Positions 1 through 12,118 of a stretch of 64,000 nt of DNA are shown piece after piece. The stretch comes from Corinectria fuckeliana (taxonomy: Eukaryota; Ascomycota; Sordariomycetes; Hypocreales; Nectriaceae): the NCBI GenBank assembly GCA_019137255.1, contig WPDH01000125.1, forward strand, positions 1 to 64,000, read 5' to 3'. The position numbers were made by a program, and so were the translations under genes. The stretch's first letter is position 1, and every line of letters starts with the position of its first letter. The notes under the pieces were generated by a model. The model saw only the letters and a list, made by a program, of their open reading frames with translations, ran no database searches and had not been told where the DNA came from.

Positions 1-187
1 AAAATAATATAGTAAGTACTTATATAAGATTATAAGAAGAGAAAAAAGAAAGAGAAGAAAAAGAGAAGATTAAGAGATTTTAATCTTATATATTTATATA
101 TACTATACTATAAGCTAGTAGTATATTAATATACTAGTTATTTAATAAAAAAAAAAAGTTAAATTATTAATATAATTAAATTTAATT
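1..187. repeat. A+T-only block
   Basis: Almost entirely A and T with poly-A runs and no coding potential. It ends abruptly near 188, where GC-rich sequence starts. This composition is typical of RIP-mutated repeats or A+T isochores in filamentous ascomycetes. No element boundary is visible because the block reaches the window edge. Confidence 0.6.
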
Positions 188-787
188 ACTGCCGGGACCG
201 CAACACGTTCAAGGCGCTTAAGCACCTCAGCGATACAGTCAATCCCGCTGACCAGTGCGTCAAACTGGTCAGACGTTGGGCCCGCGGTTACCGCCACGGG
301 CGCGACACGCGCGCGCTTAGGAGCCCGACTCTTTGCCCGAAGGGCCGCGTCCTTGAGCCCCTTGAGCTCCTCCCCCTACACACTGTCAGCTCACGCACGC
401 GCCACGGAACCGACTCGCACTCACATCGTCGGCGCCCCTCTCTTACTGGAGAGCCTCCACCAGGGCTCGGGCGGCAGCGACGGCGGCAAACGGCAGGGCT
501 TCGCACGTTTTGTGCACACGGGCACAAGCCGCGCAGCCACCTGCTGCAGCGTTCACCTGGTCTCAGCAGAGACCCGCCACACCGTCCTTACCCATCCGCG
601 TAACACACGCGGAACAGGGGATAGCCCGCACCGCTCCCTCCAGAGCAGCAGACTCCTCCCCCGAAGCAGCAGCACCCTCCGCCTCAGCCTGTCTCTTTCT
701 CTTGGCCTGCACAGGATCAGCCTGGACACACGGCAGATTCGCAGCGAAGGAACTTACTCTCGTGGCCGGTATCATCGTCGTCGTCAT
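188..787 (-). pseudogene. Decayed Cys-rich / coiled-coil gene fragment
   Basis: Read on the minus strand, 706-447 encodes an Ala/Glu-rich segment followed by a cysteine pattern (CSAC...GLC...CAAC, then HKTC and a closing Pro). It resembles the CxxC-type zinc-binding pattern of small fungal lineage-specific proteins. A TGA at 565-563 interrupts the motif and could be a RIP-type CGA-to-TGA change. Good intron signals follow (donor GTAAGA at 446, acceptor ending at 376). Next comes a basic and leucine-rich stretch (about 375-188) that looks like a C-terminal coil but lies in another frame. Reading then runs into A+T-only DNA at 187, so the 3' end is missing or mutated. Acidic Asp/Asn-rich coding on the same strand near 845-935 may be an upstream exon. 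I recognise no named family; this is inferred to be a repeat-associated, RIP-damaged gene. Confidence 0.4.
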
Positions 788-1600
788 TGTCAGAATCTAC
801 ACACGAACAGATTAGCACACACAACCGCATCTCTCCCGCCAAGGGACCGTACCGGGTTCGTCATCTTCGTTGTTGTCGTCATCGTCGTTATCATCATTGT
901 CGTCGTTGTTATCATAGTCGTCATCCTCGGCTGCACAAAGTCAGCTACTGTAACAAGACCGCAATAAAGCCGCGGCGCAAGCAGCTGAGAAACAAACATA
1001 TCGATAAATCCTAGAAAGAACATATATCAGTATGCATTTGAGACCTAAAGCTAATACGGGCCCAACAAAGAGCCCAGGGGGAAGCTACTTACAGAGGCGT
1101 TAAAAAGGGAAGAAAGGAAGGAAGACATTATGACCTAAGAGACCAAATAATAAACAATAACAAAGATCCGTACGGCCGCCAACAGCTGCCAACAGCTATT
1201 AAGCGTCAGGTCCGTGCCAGCCTCTAGCCACTAACGACTACGCCGCCGGCTGACCCACTAACAGCCAGCTGACCCACTAGCAGCCAGTTCTGCCCACTTA
1301 AAATCCTAAGCCCTCAGCCGTAACTGCGAAGCAACCCAGACACGCCCAGCCGGCACGATCCCAACACTCAACCGCTCCGCTCCCGCAGCAGACTAGGCGC
1401 TCAACATTCAGTCAACTATTTCTCCCTCCTTCACTCCCTTTTTTCTTTTTTCCTCTTTTTTCTTTTCCCTTTTTCCCCTTCCCTCTCTTTAATTTTTTCC
1501 TAGCCCTCTAGGAAATAAGATGACTCTAGTCCTGGCAAAAGGACTATTTACTTACGCGTAGTAACAGTATAAGAGGCCTAACCCGGGCCCGCTATGTAAA
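788..1600. other. GC-normal repeat-like stretch, no intact gene
   Basis: Holds an imperfect GTC/ATC trinucleotide run (about 860-930, Asp/Asn-rich when read on the minus strand) and a short tandem repeat at about 1247-1290 (two copies of a roughly 19-bp unit CTGACCCACTAACAGCCAG with one change). A long pyrimidine tract follows at about 1425-1500. No open reading frame here is credible. The mixture suggests a fragment of a dispersed element, but I see no terminal repeats. Confidence 0.4.
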
Positions 1601-3180
1601 AGATACAGGTTTTCATCTAATTCTATAGTTTTTCCTGTATCTATATAGAATAGAAGTATTATCTACCTTTTAGGTCTATAAAGTATAAATAAATAAATAA
1701 TAAATAAATAAATTTAATTACTTTAGCTAATTAGTATAAGTATTATAATAGTTTATATACTTTTATATACTAAAGTATATTATTATACTTAAAATTATAA
1801 TTTTATTACTATTATAAAAAAAACTAAAAAAAACTAAAATCTTATATCTAATTTTTTTTTTTATAAATATTTATAGTTAAGTATTTAAAGTAAAATATCT
1901 TAATATACTAAAATATATTTTTTCTTCTTATAGTTAGTAGCCTTTTTAAAGATCTTTAAGATTTTAAGATAAAGCTTATAATTAAGACTCTTAAATAAGT
2001 TTATATTCTTACTTTTAAAGCTATTCTTACTATTAGTAAAGGCTTTATACTTAGTACTAAGTCTTTTAACTAAAAAAGACTTAATAATATATATAAGATN
2101 NTTATTATATAACTTTATAGTATTATATTTAATACTATAAAGATAATAAAATATAATATTATAATTTTAAGTACTATATAAGTTAATAGTATATAGTATT
2201 ATCTTTAGATTAGCTATAATCTTATTATAGATTTTAAGCTTATAAGAGTCTTAGTATAAATAAGTATAAGATTATATATTTAAATAAATAAGTAAAAAAG
2301 ATACTAACCTTAGTTATTTTAATTATTATAAGACTTTTAGTGCTAACTCTAGCTAAACTTTTTATAAAAGCTTAAATAGTTAAGTTTAGGTTTATAATAA
2401 GCTATTTAATATTAAATATAAACTTATAAGTAATTATACTAAGTATCTTTTTAGAAAAGTACTAAAAATATTTATTACTAAGCTTAATACTTATTATAAT
2501 ATTATTATTTATTATATTAAGAAGTAATAAAAAGAAGAGAGTAAAAAATAAGATAACTAAAGTTTAAATAATAGTCTTTTTTTTTTTAATAATATCTTTT
2601 TATATAAAAAGTATTTTATTATATAATATTATATATAAGAATATAATTATATAAAAAGATATATTTTTATAAATAATTAGTAATAAGAGAGAAAAAAAAA
2701 AAGTAAGTATAAGATAATACTTTCTATTAGAATAAAAGTTAGCTTACTATTATATATAAATATATAAGAAATTAAAAGTTATTAAAAGTAAGTTAAAGTA
2801 AGTAAAATAAATATTAAAATATAACTTTTAGCTATATAAAACTATATATAAAAAAATAGTAATTAAAAAGGTAATATAATAGTATAAATCTAATTAAAAA
2901 GAGAAAGTATTTATACTTAAAAATATAATATTAAAAAAAAGAAAAGAAAAAATTAAGTTATAATAAGAGGTTTTTTTAAGCTATAGCTAGATATATAACC
3001 TAAGGTTATATACTCTTAATCTTAAGATCTTAGTAAATATATATAATAAGATTATATAAGAGTATATTATATTAAGTAACTTTAGTAAAAAAAAACTTAA
3101 AAATATTTAAGGATTAATTAATATATATAAAATAAGATTATATAAGGGCGTATAAGATTATATAAGCGTATAATATAAGG
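1601..3180. repeat. Extended A+T-rich (RIP-like) block
   Basis: About 1.6 kb that is overwhelmingly A and T, rich in TA steps, with no reading frame and only scattered G or C. A two-base N gap lies at 2100-2101. Such blocks are the usual product of RIP on duplicated DNA in Pezizomycotina. No inverted or direct terminal repeats could be recognised, so the original element cannot be named. Confidence 0.7.
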
Positions 3181-3548
3181 TGACTCTAGTAAAATTTCCA
3201 AAAAAAGTTAATATAAGACACCAGGCCTTATAGCCTTCCGTAAACTCGGGCTCCTGCTGATACAATCCAGCGTCTACTTGGCAGTTGTAGCCGGAAGATG
3301 GAGACCCTCCAAAGTCACCTGAAGAGCAAAAGATGGGGCGGGGAGGGTCACTCCGAGCGAGTAAAATGCCTATATATCTACTGGTGTATGTATACATTGG
3401 GAGCGGGGGGGATAAAGTTAACTGGCGGCTCCTTAATGTTAAAGAGAGCGGCCAAAACCAGTTCATCTCGTTTCCCGTTCATATTGTAATTCATTGTGCT
3501 GTACCTTCCCTTCATCCAAAACACCAGACACGCTCGATTCTTCCAGAG
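3181..3548 (+). promoter_or_regulatory. Transaldolase upstream region
   Basis: Composition returns to normal about 370 bp before the transaldolase ATG. A TATA-like stretch (CTATATATCTA) lies near 3370. Nothing else is recognisable. The promoter therefore sits directly against the A+T block. Confidence 0.35.
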
Positions 3549-4873
3549 ATGCCTACTTTACTCGACGCCCTCCGCCAGACCAGCAAGGTTGACTGCGATA
3601 CACTTGATGTTGAGGGTATGTCACATACAACGAGCCGAGCCGAACATCACAGCTAATTCCACCACAGTCTCCAATGATCTAGGCCCATTTGTGGGCTGCA
3701 CCTCCAACCAGGTAGACTACCTATTTCAAGCACCCCCTCATCCCGGACATCTAATCTACCTCCCCCAACAAAGCCCGACTTCTAATCCGATCATCAACAG
3801 GCCATTGCCTTTTTTGAACTCGCCAGGCCCCTCACAGGACAAACGCTGCTGCACCATGAAGCTCTCATCCGCGAGGCGGTCCGTGACGCTCGGGAAACGC
3901 TGAAGGACCTTCGAGGCAGCTCGACGTTTGAGGAATTCGTGGTGGAGATTCTGGTATGGGTGACACTCAGGCTCGGTCCTTCGCATTCGCTGACATGATG
4001 CAGATGGCAAAGCTGCAGCTGATTATCGTTCCCAACGTGACTGGCTACGTTCACATCCAGACCAATCCAAAGCTGTCCTACTCCGCCGCGGCAACAGTAA
4101 TCAATGCCGAACGTATGTACCTCGAACCATCTCCAAGACACCTGCAAGGAGTCCAAGCACTCATGACAGAAACAGGAGTCGTCCAGATCTTCAAGACCCT
4201 AGCACCCGACTTTGACGCAAAACGCGTCTGCATCAAAGTCCCGGCGACCTGGGAAGGCATGCAAGCCTGCCGCATCTTGGAGGCCAAGGGCATCTCGACG
4301 CTTGCAACTACCATGTTCTGCATGGAGCAAGCAGCCTTGGCTTCGGATGCGAAATGCACCTACATCGCTCCGTATGTCAACGAGCTGAAGGTCCATTTCG
4401 AACAAGGGTGAGACCTATCCACGCCAGAGACCCATGAGCAGGGTCGTGCTGACCCGTCCAGATCCGTGGACGAGCACAAGGCCTTTGACTTCTGTCGCGA
4501 AGCACAAGCCTACTACATCGCTAAGTCGTCCCGCACCCGAGTCCTCGCCGCCTCGCTGACCTCGGTCGACGAGGTGATGCAGCTCGCGGGCATCCAGCAC
4601 GTCACCGTGTCCCCGCCGCTCCTCCGCGCCCTGTCCGCCAGCGACCTCTCGGCGTGGCACGGCAAGCTCGGAGGCTACTTCGCCGAGGGCCCCGCGAGCA
4701 AGAGCTGGGAGAAGCGCGATTACGAGGCCCTGGTCAAGGACGAGAGCGCGTGGAGGCTGGCGTTTACGAGGAGCGGGTTCGGCACGAGCGAGGGCAAGAT
4801 CATCCAGGCCATCAACTACTTTTCGGACTTTCAAGAGAAGCTGGAGGATCTGGTCAAGGAGTGTTCGGGATGA
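3549..4873 (+). CDS. Transaldolase
   Basis: Class I transaldolase of the non-oxidative pentose phosphate pathway (sedoheptulose-7-P + glyceraldehyde-3-P to erythrose-4-P + fructose-6-P), expected in the cytosol. Exons are 3549-3615, 3668-3711, 3801-3953, 4004-4112, 4176-4407 and 4462-4873, giving 338 residues. The start MPTLLDALRQ, the segment NPKLSYS, the Schiff-base motif KVPATWEG (Lys about 145) and the C-terminal GKIIQAINYFSDFQEKL match the fungal family. Usual length is about 320-325, so it is only slightly long. Intron 2 is 89 bp with a weaker GTAGAC donor, the least certain junction. Six exons and divergence at usually constant sites (for example SAAATVINAER) suggest a paralogue rather than the main housekeeping copy. 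That is an inference; the genome would have to be searched for a second copy. Confidence 0.9.
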
Positions 4874-6096
4874 AGAGGACCCGATGGAGGTGTCGCTGAG
4901 ACGTGGGCAGAGCGATTCCTGGTTGGACGAGGAGGACGTGGTTGGCAAGACAGCAAGCTGATGCGAATCCTCCCGCGCAAACCAGCCATTCCATTTTTCT
5001 CTCGATGCCGAAAATCCCCGTTGCAAGGTGGTGCCGTCTGTTAAGACCCGTGGAAAACCTTTCAACTCACAAAGTCCTTGAGGGGAGGCGGCTCCTCCAC
5101 GTCAGTCGCCATGCACCGTTTCTTTGTCCGTGATTTTATGCCCGGCAAACCAGCCCCTCCTTGCGTCTTGCTCGAATGAGAATCGCTCTCCGTTCTCTGG
5201 AACCAACCCTCACAACATCCTAGGTAAGGCACTGTGTCGTGGCGCGAGGCTGGAAGCCATCTTCTTTCAACACCAGCACAGTTCGGTTTCCGTGCTCGTT
5301 GGCAAGCTAAAGCCTAGCAGTGAATTATCACAGGTCCTATTGTGTTCCTGATCGAGCTGGTTTCTTGCAAAGGGCGGCTGGTCTAGGAGGGGTGGACACA
5401 CGGACGTCGGTTTCTTTGTTCGTATAAGCGCAGCTCATCTAGCACGAGATGCAGCCAACCCGCGGCGGGACTGGACGGGCGAGAGCACCGCAGTTTGCTG
5501 TCCATTTCTCGTCGATGACTCTGCGACATTCTGTTCCCTGGACACTACGTCCAGGTTCTTTAAATCCGGATAAAGTCGTGCAAAATGGATCGCGCTGGGT
5601 GGAGTTGTTGGACGCTTCTAAGCTTCAACCAACCACCACAACCGGAAGCACCGAAGCACGAGCTCCCTCATCCATCCCTGGGAATCATCTTCTTTGTCTG
5701 CAACGCGCGACGCAACGCCAGCTGGAACGCGTGAATGACCACCTCCAGCACAATGGCATTGCGCATGGGCCGACACTCCTCGCCGACCAGGCTCTTGCTG
5801 CATCTCCGCCTTTGCGCGAGTGTCTTTGTCTTTGTCTTTGTCCTTATCCAGTCTCCTTCCAGCCTGCTTTTGACCGCGCCATTCACCAGTTTCCTCTTCT
5901 CCGTGCTCGTTTTGTTTGCCATTTATTCCTTTCTGCCACCGCCTACCTCCGTTGTCTGCTTGATCTTTGTTTATCTGCTACTACCCGTGAATGAGCCTTG
6001 TTGCCAGGCAACTTCTTAAACCACGCTGCAGTGATCCCTCCCCCTCCCTCCTTCTTTTCCCTCGCCCATACAACCCAGAAGGAGTCTACCGCGACA
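4874..6096. other. Intergenic region between transaldolase and the large Cys/His protein
   Basis: About 1.2 kb holding the 3' end of the transaldolase transcript and the promoter and 5' UTR of the next plus-strand gene. A pyrimidine-rich tract (about 6025-6062, CCCTCCCTCCTTCTTTTCCC) lies just before the ATG at 6097, as is common upstream of fungal starts. No gene is recognised. Confidence 0.5.
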
Positions 6097-9000
6097 ATGA
6101 GTGACGACGATTCTGCCGCGGAAGACTCGGCCGGTGCGTACGTAGCCCCCGAGGTCATCCTAGCACGCATCAACCTTCTCGTCAAACCCACCGATGAAAA
6201 CTGGAAGCGCGTTCACCAAGGCTTCACCAAGGCCCTGGACGACTCGCAAAGGACCATCCTGCAGATCCTCCAGGGGAACTTCTCCTGGTACGAGGTTCGA
6301 GTGTTCGTCTCCTCCGATAGCCCGGATATCAAGGCCATACAGGACGACAACGCCCGGCGGGCCCGCACACTTCTCGCGGGCCGCCTGAAGGGCGTTGACG
6401 ACTCGCTCGCCACCAAGCTGACCATGATGTACTTTGGCCTGCCCGTCAGGCCCTTGTCCTCGCCGCTGGATGAGCTCGCCAGGGAGAGAGACAAGCGACC
6501 GCCCGAGGGCCCGCGCTACGACGTTCCGCCGCCGCTGCATTTCCTCACGGCGCACAACCACCGCAACTGGGGGAACGATTCTCTGCGAGGTAAGTCCATC
6601 GTCACTGTATCGATTTGATCCTCGCTAACAACCCTACAGCGAGAGAGGCTCCCATTCATCCAGTATCGTTTCCAGGAGGCTCCGAGCAGTCGATGACACT
6701 TAGAGGGGGCGACACTGGCCCGGAGCCCTGTGAAGGATTCATCGCAGACTACGTCCCGGAGGATGAACAGCCCATGGAGCCCTATGACCACTTGGTCTAC
6801 CTCTACGGCCTCAAGGGATGCATCCCACTCTTGATGGACAACTGGAGTTCGTTCTCGATCGCTGTCAGGTCGCTGTTGTCCCGCCGTCACAGCGACGACT
6901 CTATTCTCAAGTTCAACCTCATCCACTTTGACAAGAAGACTGCGAAGCGCGTCGAAACGGTCAAGGACTCCTTGCCTCTGAGCCGACCCAGTCCGGCAAT
7001 GAAATGCCTCACCCGTCACTTCAACACAACCGACGACCACAGGGAGTGCTGTGCCTTCTTCGTCAAGCTGGACCCAAGCGTCGACGACCCCCAGGAAGCT
7101 GCCTGCGAGTACATCATCGAGAACTTGAATCAGTGGGAGCCTAGTCCAGAGCAGTTCAAGAGGGATGTCCTCCGGATCGCCTATCCCGCCTTCCCCCCCG
7201 AGCTGGAGCCGACCCAGAGACTCATGCGGTTTGCGTACCTGGCCTTCCCCGAGGAAAAGCCAGAGAGCCCATTCGCCATCAAGAATTACGGCGCCAACCA
7301 GTACAACGCCCATCTCAAGACGGCCATCGAAGTCCTGACCGGGCGGCCCGAGGGGAACTTCCACCACGCCCTCTTCAGGCTGTACAACGAGGACATGCCG
7401 TGGGACTCGTCCATGAGCCATTATGTGTACGGCGGGATGATGCAGCCTTCCGAGCTGTGGGATTTCATGTATCCCCTGCGCAACAAGAGCTGTCGCTGGG
7501 TTCTGCAGGTAAAACCGCTTGAAGAAGACCAGATCGCCCTCATCGTGCCGCATTACTACCTGCCGTACGTGCCCATCATCAAGAAGGAAAGCCCTCTCGA
7601 CGAAGCAGTCTTGAGGATGAGCCAACTGATGGAGTCCGCTTGGAGCCCCGACGACATGCTCAAGCTGTCGGGTATCAGGCTCACCTCTGGCAAAGCTATT
7701 CTCGGCAAGCCCGTTAAGCCTGGTCAGGAGACGCTTTCTGTCAAGATCACTTGCCCAAAGTCCTATTCTGAGCCAAAGAGGTGGGACGGCAGTGAGGATC
7801 GTATACACGAAAAGGGCTACATCGACGTCAGCCTTGAGGAAGAAAACGGCGGGAATTTGACCGAATGTTCGCAGGGCCCCTTTGAAGACGAGCTCCCAGA
7901 GATACACCTGCCCCCTGAACGTCTTGGGGAGTTTCTAGACGCGGCGGAGAAAGTTATCCTGCTCACCCCGGAATGGAACGCCTCCAACGCGTACTTTCTC
8001 CCGGGCTGGCTTCCGACCGATTTCGCCGCGTCCAAGGCCACGAAGCGGCAGGCTGGGACTGACGGACGGGGAGAACCTTCACCTCTGACTGCTTTCAGAG
8101 AGAGCATCTCCCAGCTGCGCAAAAGAGCGAAGGACCCGTCTCGCTCCGAACACTTGCACGTGTCTGTCCATGTCAAGCCCAGGTGGGGCGAGGGCTTGTT
8201 CCACGACTCCGTGACGGTTGCCTTTGGCGAGGGAGTGACCGAGGATCAGTTCCTCAACATTCGCGCCAACATCACGTCGAGGAATGCCACGGTCACCATC
8301 AAGCCCGCGGAGGACGGCGACTGGAAAAAGTCCATCGCCAACGACAACATCTGGGGACCCAGAGTGATGACAGGTAAGAAAGATGCTCGACGGGACAAGA
8401 CGAGCGAGACTAACTGGGCCTGTGTAGAAATAGAGTGCTGGGGCGACGAACGACTCCCCTTCCAACCTCCGACTCCGCCAGGTGGATATAGAAGCCCCGG
8501 CGCCGAAGACGAGGAGAGACGGAGCAGAAAGCCCCCGGCTCGGCCCAAAGCGCCTCCTCCTAACCCTCCTGTGCCTCCTTCTACTTGGCCTGAGTACGAA
8601 GCGTCTCGGTCAAGAGTAGCTCCGGACGAGCAACCCGCCCGTCCTCGTGAGCCCGCTGGCAAAGATCTCAGGGGCCTTTCATGGAGGCAACAGCCCAGCA
8701 TCTTCGACCGAAACAACGACGCGCGCCCGTCCGGCTTCCCCATCAACGCACCTCCCGAGGAGTTCGTCCTACGGACCACGTCCAACCTTCCCATGGTGAG
8801 CAAGGGCATTCTCACAGCCACGGAGCAGGCCAAGCTCGTCCAAACCAGCTGGAACTTGCGCAACCTCAACATCGCGCGCAAGACCCACTGCCCGCATCCG
8901 CAGTGCGGCTTTTCGTATGTGGTGAACGAGAAGGCTGCCATTGGGAAGCACCTCCACGAGCGGCATCGCGCCAAGAAGTGCACCTGGTGTGATGCCTCGC

Positions 9001-11587
9001 TGTTCGAGTATTGGGATCACGAGCAGGTGTTGGATCACCTGCGAAAGAACCACCGAGACCAGCTCCTCAAGGCATTTGGAACAGGGACCAAGGAACAGCG
9101 GCGGCGAGACAAGTCTGTTGCTTCTGCTTCTGCTTCTGGAGCGACGACCGCCTCTTTTAATCAGAGGGAAGAGTCTGCGGCGGGAACTTCTGCCGCAGGG
9201 GGTCTCGCTGAACTCAGGAGACAGCAGGCGGAAGCGAAGCAGGGAGAGAAACGAAGAGAAAGACAGCGAGTCCCTCCTCGTGTACTGCAGTTGCCTCTCC
9301 TGAACTGGTACGACTGGCCGGGCCCAGTGGCACATATCGACCCTGCGGACAAGTGCCCGATCCCAGGATGCCGTCGACCAAACCTCCGAGACGAGGAGTC
9401 GCGCGGTGTCTACGAGCACTACGACAAATACCACCCGGACCTGAAGGAAAGCTGCCCCTTCTGCGAGCTGAGCTTCGTCGAAGCACGCAAAGTCGACGAC
9501 AAGATCGTCAAACAGCCTCGACCGAAGGAGGAGATCATCCTGCACTTCGACTGCCACACGCATGCCCTTTGGGATATCTTGTATCGCAAGGGTCGCGATC
9601 ATCTGGCGTCACCGTCGCGGGTGGTTCCCCGAAGCTCGGGGGTTCCGCGTCCCGCAGGTTCAAAAGAGAGATGCCCGCTGTTCGCAAAGTGCGGCACCGT
9701 TACGAAGTCGATGTCGGATGAGCAGCTGGTTGCGCACTTGCGAGACTCTCACCAAGAGGACTTGCGGCCTGCTGATGTAGCTGACAAGGGAAAAGGAAAG
9801 GAGAAGGCTGCGCCTGCGCCTGCGCCCGAGACGCCGCAATCACATGCAAAGAAGACGAGAAAACGAGCTCCTGAGAAAGCGGACAAGGGAAAGGGAAAGG
9901 AGAGGGCCGAGACCGAGACCGAGCCAGAGCCACAGCAGTCCCAGTCAAAGACCAAGAAAGCACAAGCCCCTGAGAAAGTTGCCAAAGGGAAGGGAACGGA
10001 CAGAGCTGAGCCCGAGCCCGAGTCCCAGAAGTCTAAGCCAAAGACGAAGACCGAACGAGCCCCTGCTCAACGTGCGGAAACACCACAGGGGACACAAACT
10101 GGTCCTTCAACACAGGAAGATGATGTTCAGCAGTCTGTCTCAGGCTCTGTCGTAGGACCCAGGTCTCGTTCTGCATCCATGGCCCCTGGCACCTTGAAGC
10201 CTGTCCCGATGGCAAAGACTAAGAGACCTCGGGCATCTGCCAAGCAGCAAGCAGCCAGCATCGCCGCCTCCGTCGCGAGCACCTCCCCCGGCCCAGCAGC
10301 CGCCGCCAGCTCCAAGTCGGCTCGGAAGAAGCCGGCCAAGCGACCGCGAGTCTCCGGCGAGCCATCCCCGAAGCCAGAGCCCCCATCGGACGCCGGAGAC
10401 GACGGGGGAGCTTCCCCGGCCCCGAGGGGAAGGTCTCGGCTGTCGACCGTAGTTCAAAGCGCCCAAGCGCCCATGGATTCCAGCGACGATGGGGAGGACC
10501 GCCCGGGAGACGCCCAGGGCAGCACTCGTCGCAGGCGCTATGAATCCCCGGACTGGATCAAGGACCTCGGCCCGGAAGACGCCGGCTTCGAGCCCAGCGA
10601 CGACATGTACTGCTCCAAGTGTCTCCGCAAGGCGCCCAAGCACCGCGACCAGAGTCCCGGGCGGTCCGTGATGGGCCGCGACAAGGAGTTGGAAGTGAGT
10701 ATCGCGTGAGCCGCCAACGACCCCGGGCATCCCAATGCTAACAAGCCATCACAGTTCCACTACGACAGAGACCGCTGCTGCCGCATCCGCAGAGGCGTCG
10801 GCGTCGCCGTCGGCCTCCCGAACCGCAGCGGCTGGGTGCGCGCCTCGGAGCTCCCGAAGCGCGTCACCGTCGTCAAGGAGAAGTTCCTCAAGCGGTATCC
10901 GGCCTACGTGCAGACCGTCTACCCGACGCGCGTTTCCGACGTCAACACCAGCCTCTGGCGGTCCGACCCCAACAACGAGGACAACAAGGCGTGGTGGGAC
11001 ATTCCGTGGCCGCCGTTCGAGGGCCACCCGGACCCGCCGTTCCCGGGGGACTGGAAGTTCCCCGGCTACCCGGAATGGTACGACGCCGGCCGGAAGAAGA
11101 GGCGGGAGTTCAAGGGGGTCGCTGGGCCGTACGACGGGCCGTACCGATACGAGTCCGACCATGACTCGGACGATGGCCTCGAGGCGGATGTCGACGACAC
11201 CAAGGATTTCATCCAGCCCGACAGCGGTATTAGCAGCGTTATTGGGAGCAGTCTCGACGACGGGGGCCAGAGCAGCAGCAGCAATGCCCTGAAGAGGCCG
11301 CGCACTGAAGACGTCGTATCCGAGTCCGTCGAGGTAGACAACGCCACGGCCGGCCCGACGCCGAAGAAGGCCAAGAAGGGTGCAACCAAAGGTACGTCTC
11401 CGATAACTAGTATCATGACATACGAAACAATGTACTAACAATGCCGGCAGTGCTCCCGCAGCTCAAGGCACCCAAGCGTGCCAAGGCGAAGCCCAGAAGT
11501 GTGATAAGCGCCACGCCTACTCGTACGTCGAGTAGGATTAGGGCGAGGGAGGCCAGCGTAGCGGCTTCTGCACAGTCAAAAGAGTAG
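6097..11587 (+). CDS. Large Cys/His-cluster (C2H2-like) protein of unknown function, 1755 aa
   Basis: Exons are 6097-6589, 6640-8373, 8428-10694, 10755-11391 and 11451-11587; all junctions keep frame. The N-terminal two fifths are a charged, globular-looking region with no family I recognise. Cys/His clusters follow at about residues 896-950 (CPHPQCGF...HLHERH, then CTWCD...HLRKNH), 1052-1120 (CPIPGC...HYDKYH, CPFC...HFDCHTH) and 1157-1184 (CPLFAKC...HLRDSH). They have C2H2 spacing, often as paired fingers. Residues about 1192-1290 are three imperfect Lys/Glu/Pro repeats around KGKGKER. Near 1469 comes CSKC, then a conserved-looking RDRCCRIRRG stretch. The tail is acidic, then basic (KKAKKG). 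Nuclear localisation and nucleic-acid or protein binding are plausible inferences. The 54-bp intron 8374-8427 is a multiple of three without stops, so retention would add 18 residues. Confidence 0.75.
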
Positions 11588-12118
11588 GGTTCTTTGGGCA
11601 GTTGTGGTGTATCTTGACCAGTCCTAGTATGCACCTTGTTTTGTGTGGTCATTGGTCTGTTCTTTGGGCTTGGTTTGGAGGAGTTGAGACAGCTTGCTTT
11701 TCGCTGTAGTCGGCTTCCTCAGGTTTTTGGGGGTTTGAGAGTTTGAGGGTACGCTCTATCCGACAAGCTCTAATGTACGGTTTCCGTTAGTTAGTTCGGT
11801 CTAAATACTTCACGCAAAGATTGTGCTTTTGCTGGACGGTCGTCAATTTGGACAGATTATAAGCATCTAAGTACTTGATCACTCAAACTCACAGCCTTTC
11901 AACACAAAACTCCAATTGACCAAGTTTCATTTCGTCCAGCTCCCCATCTCATAGTCACACGCAACCCATGCAATGCGCTTATATGCCCATCGAGGCGTCT
12001 GTATCAAAGGCTCAAACCCGTCGCCCTGCCATTACTGTACAGAAGACCCAGCACGCAGCGGAAATCCCAGGAGAGGAGCCCCTTATCTTTCCCAAGTTCG
12101 CCAAACAAATCCGTACCA
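11588..12118. other. Convergent 3' region between Cys/His protein and MSH6
   Basis: About 530 bp between two stop codons facing each other. It must contain both 3' UTRs and polyadenylation sites. T-rich and AT-rich stretches occur, but no specific terminator or gene is visible. Confidence 0.5.

Noticed and set aside
353..967. 204-codon plus-strand open frame with a Val/Ile-rich end
   Set aside because: The hydrophobic end is an artefact of a GTC/ATC trinucleotide run. The minus strand has the better coding traces.
6516..7907. 463-codon open frame on the minus strand
   Set aside because: It lies wholly opposite the large Cys/His protein, begins with a non-ATG codon and has no domain; it mirrors the codon bias of the real gene.
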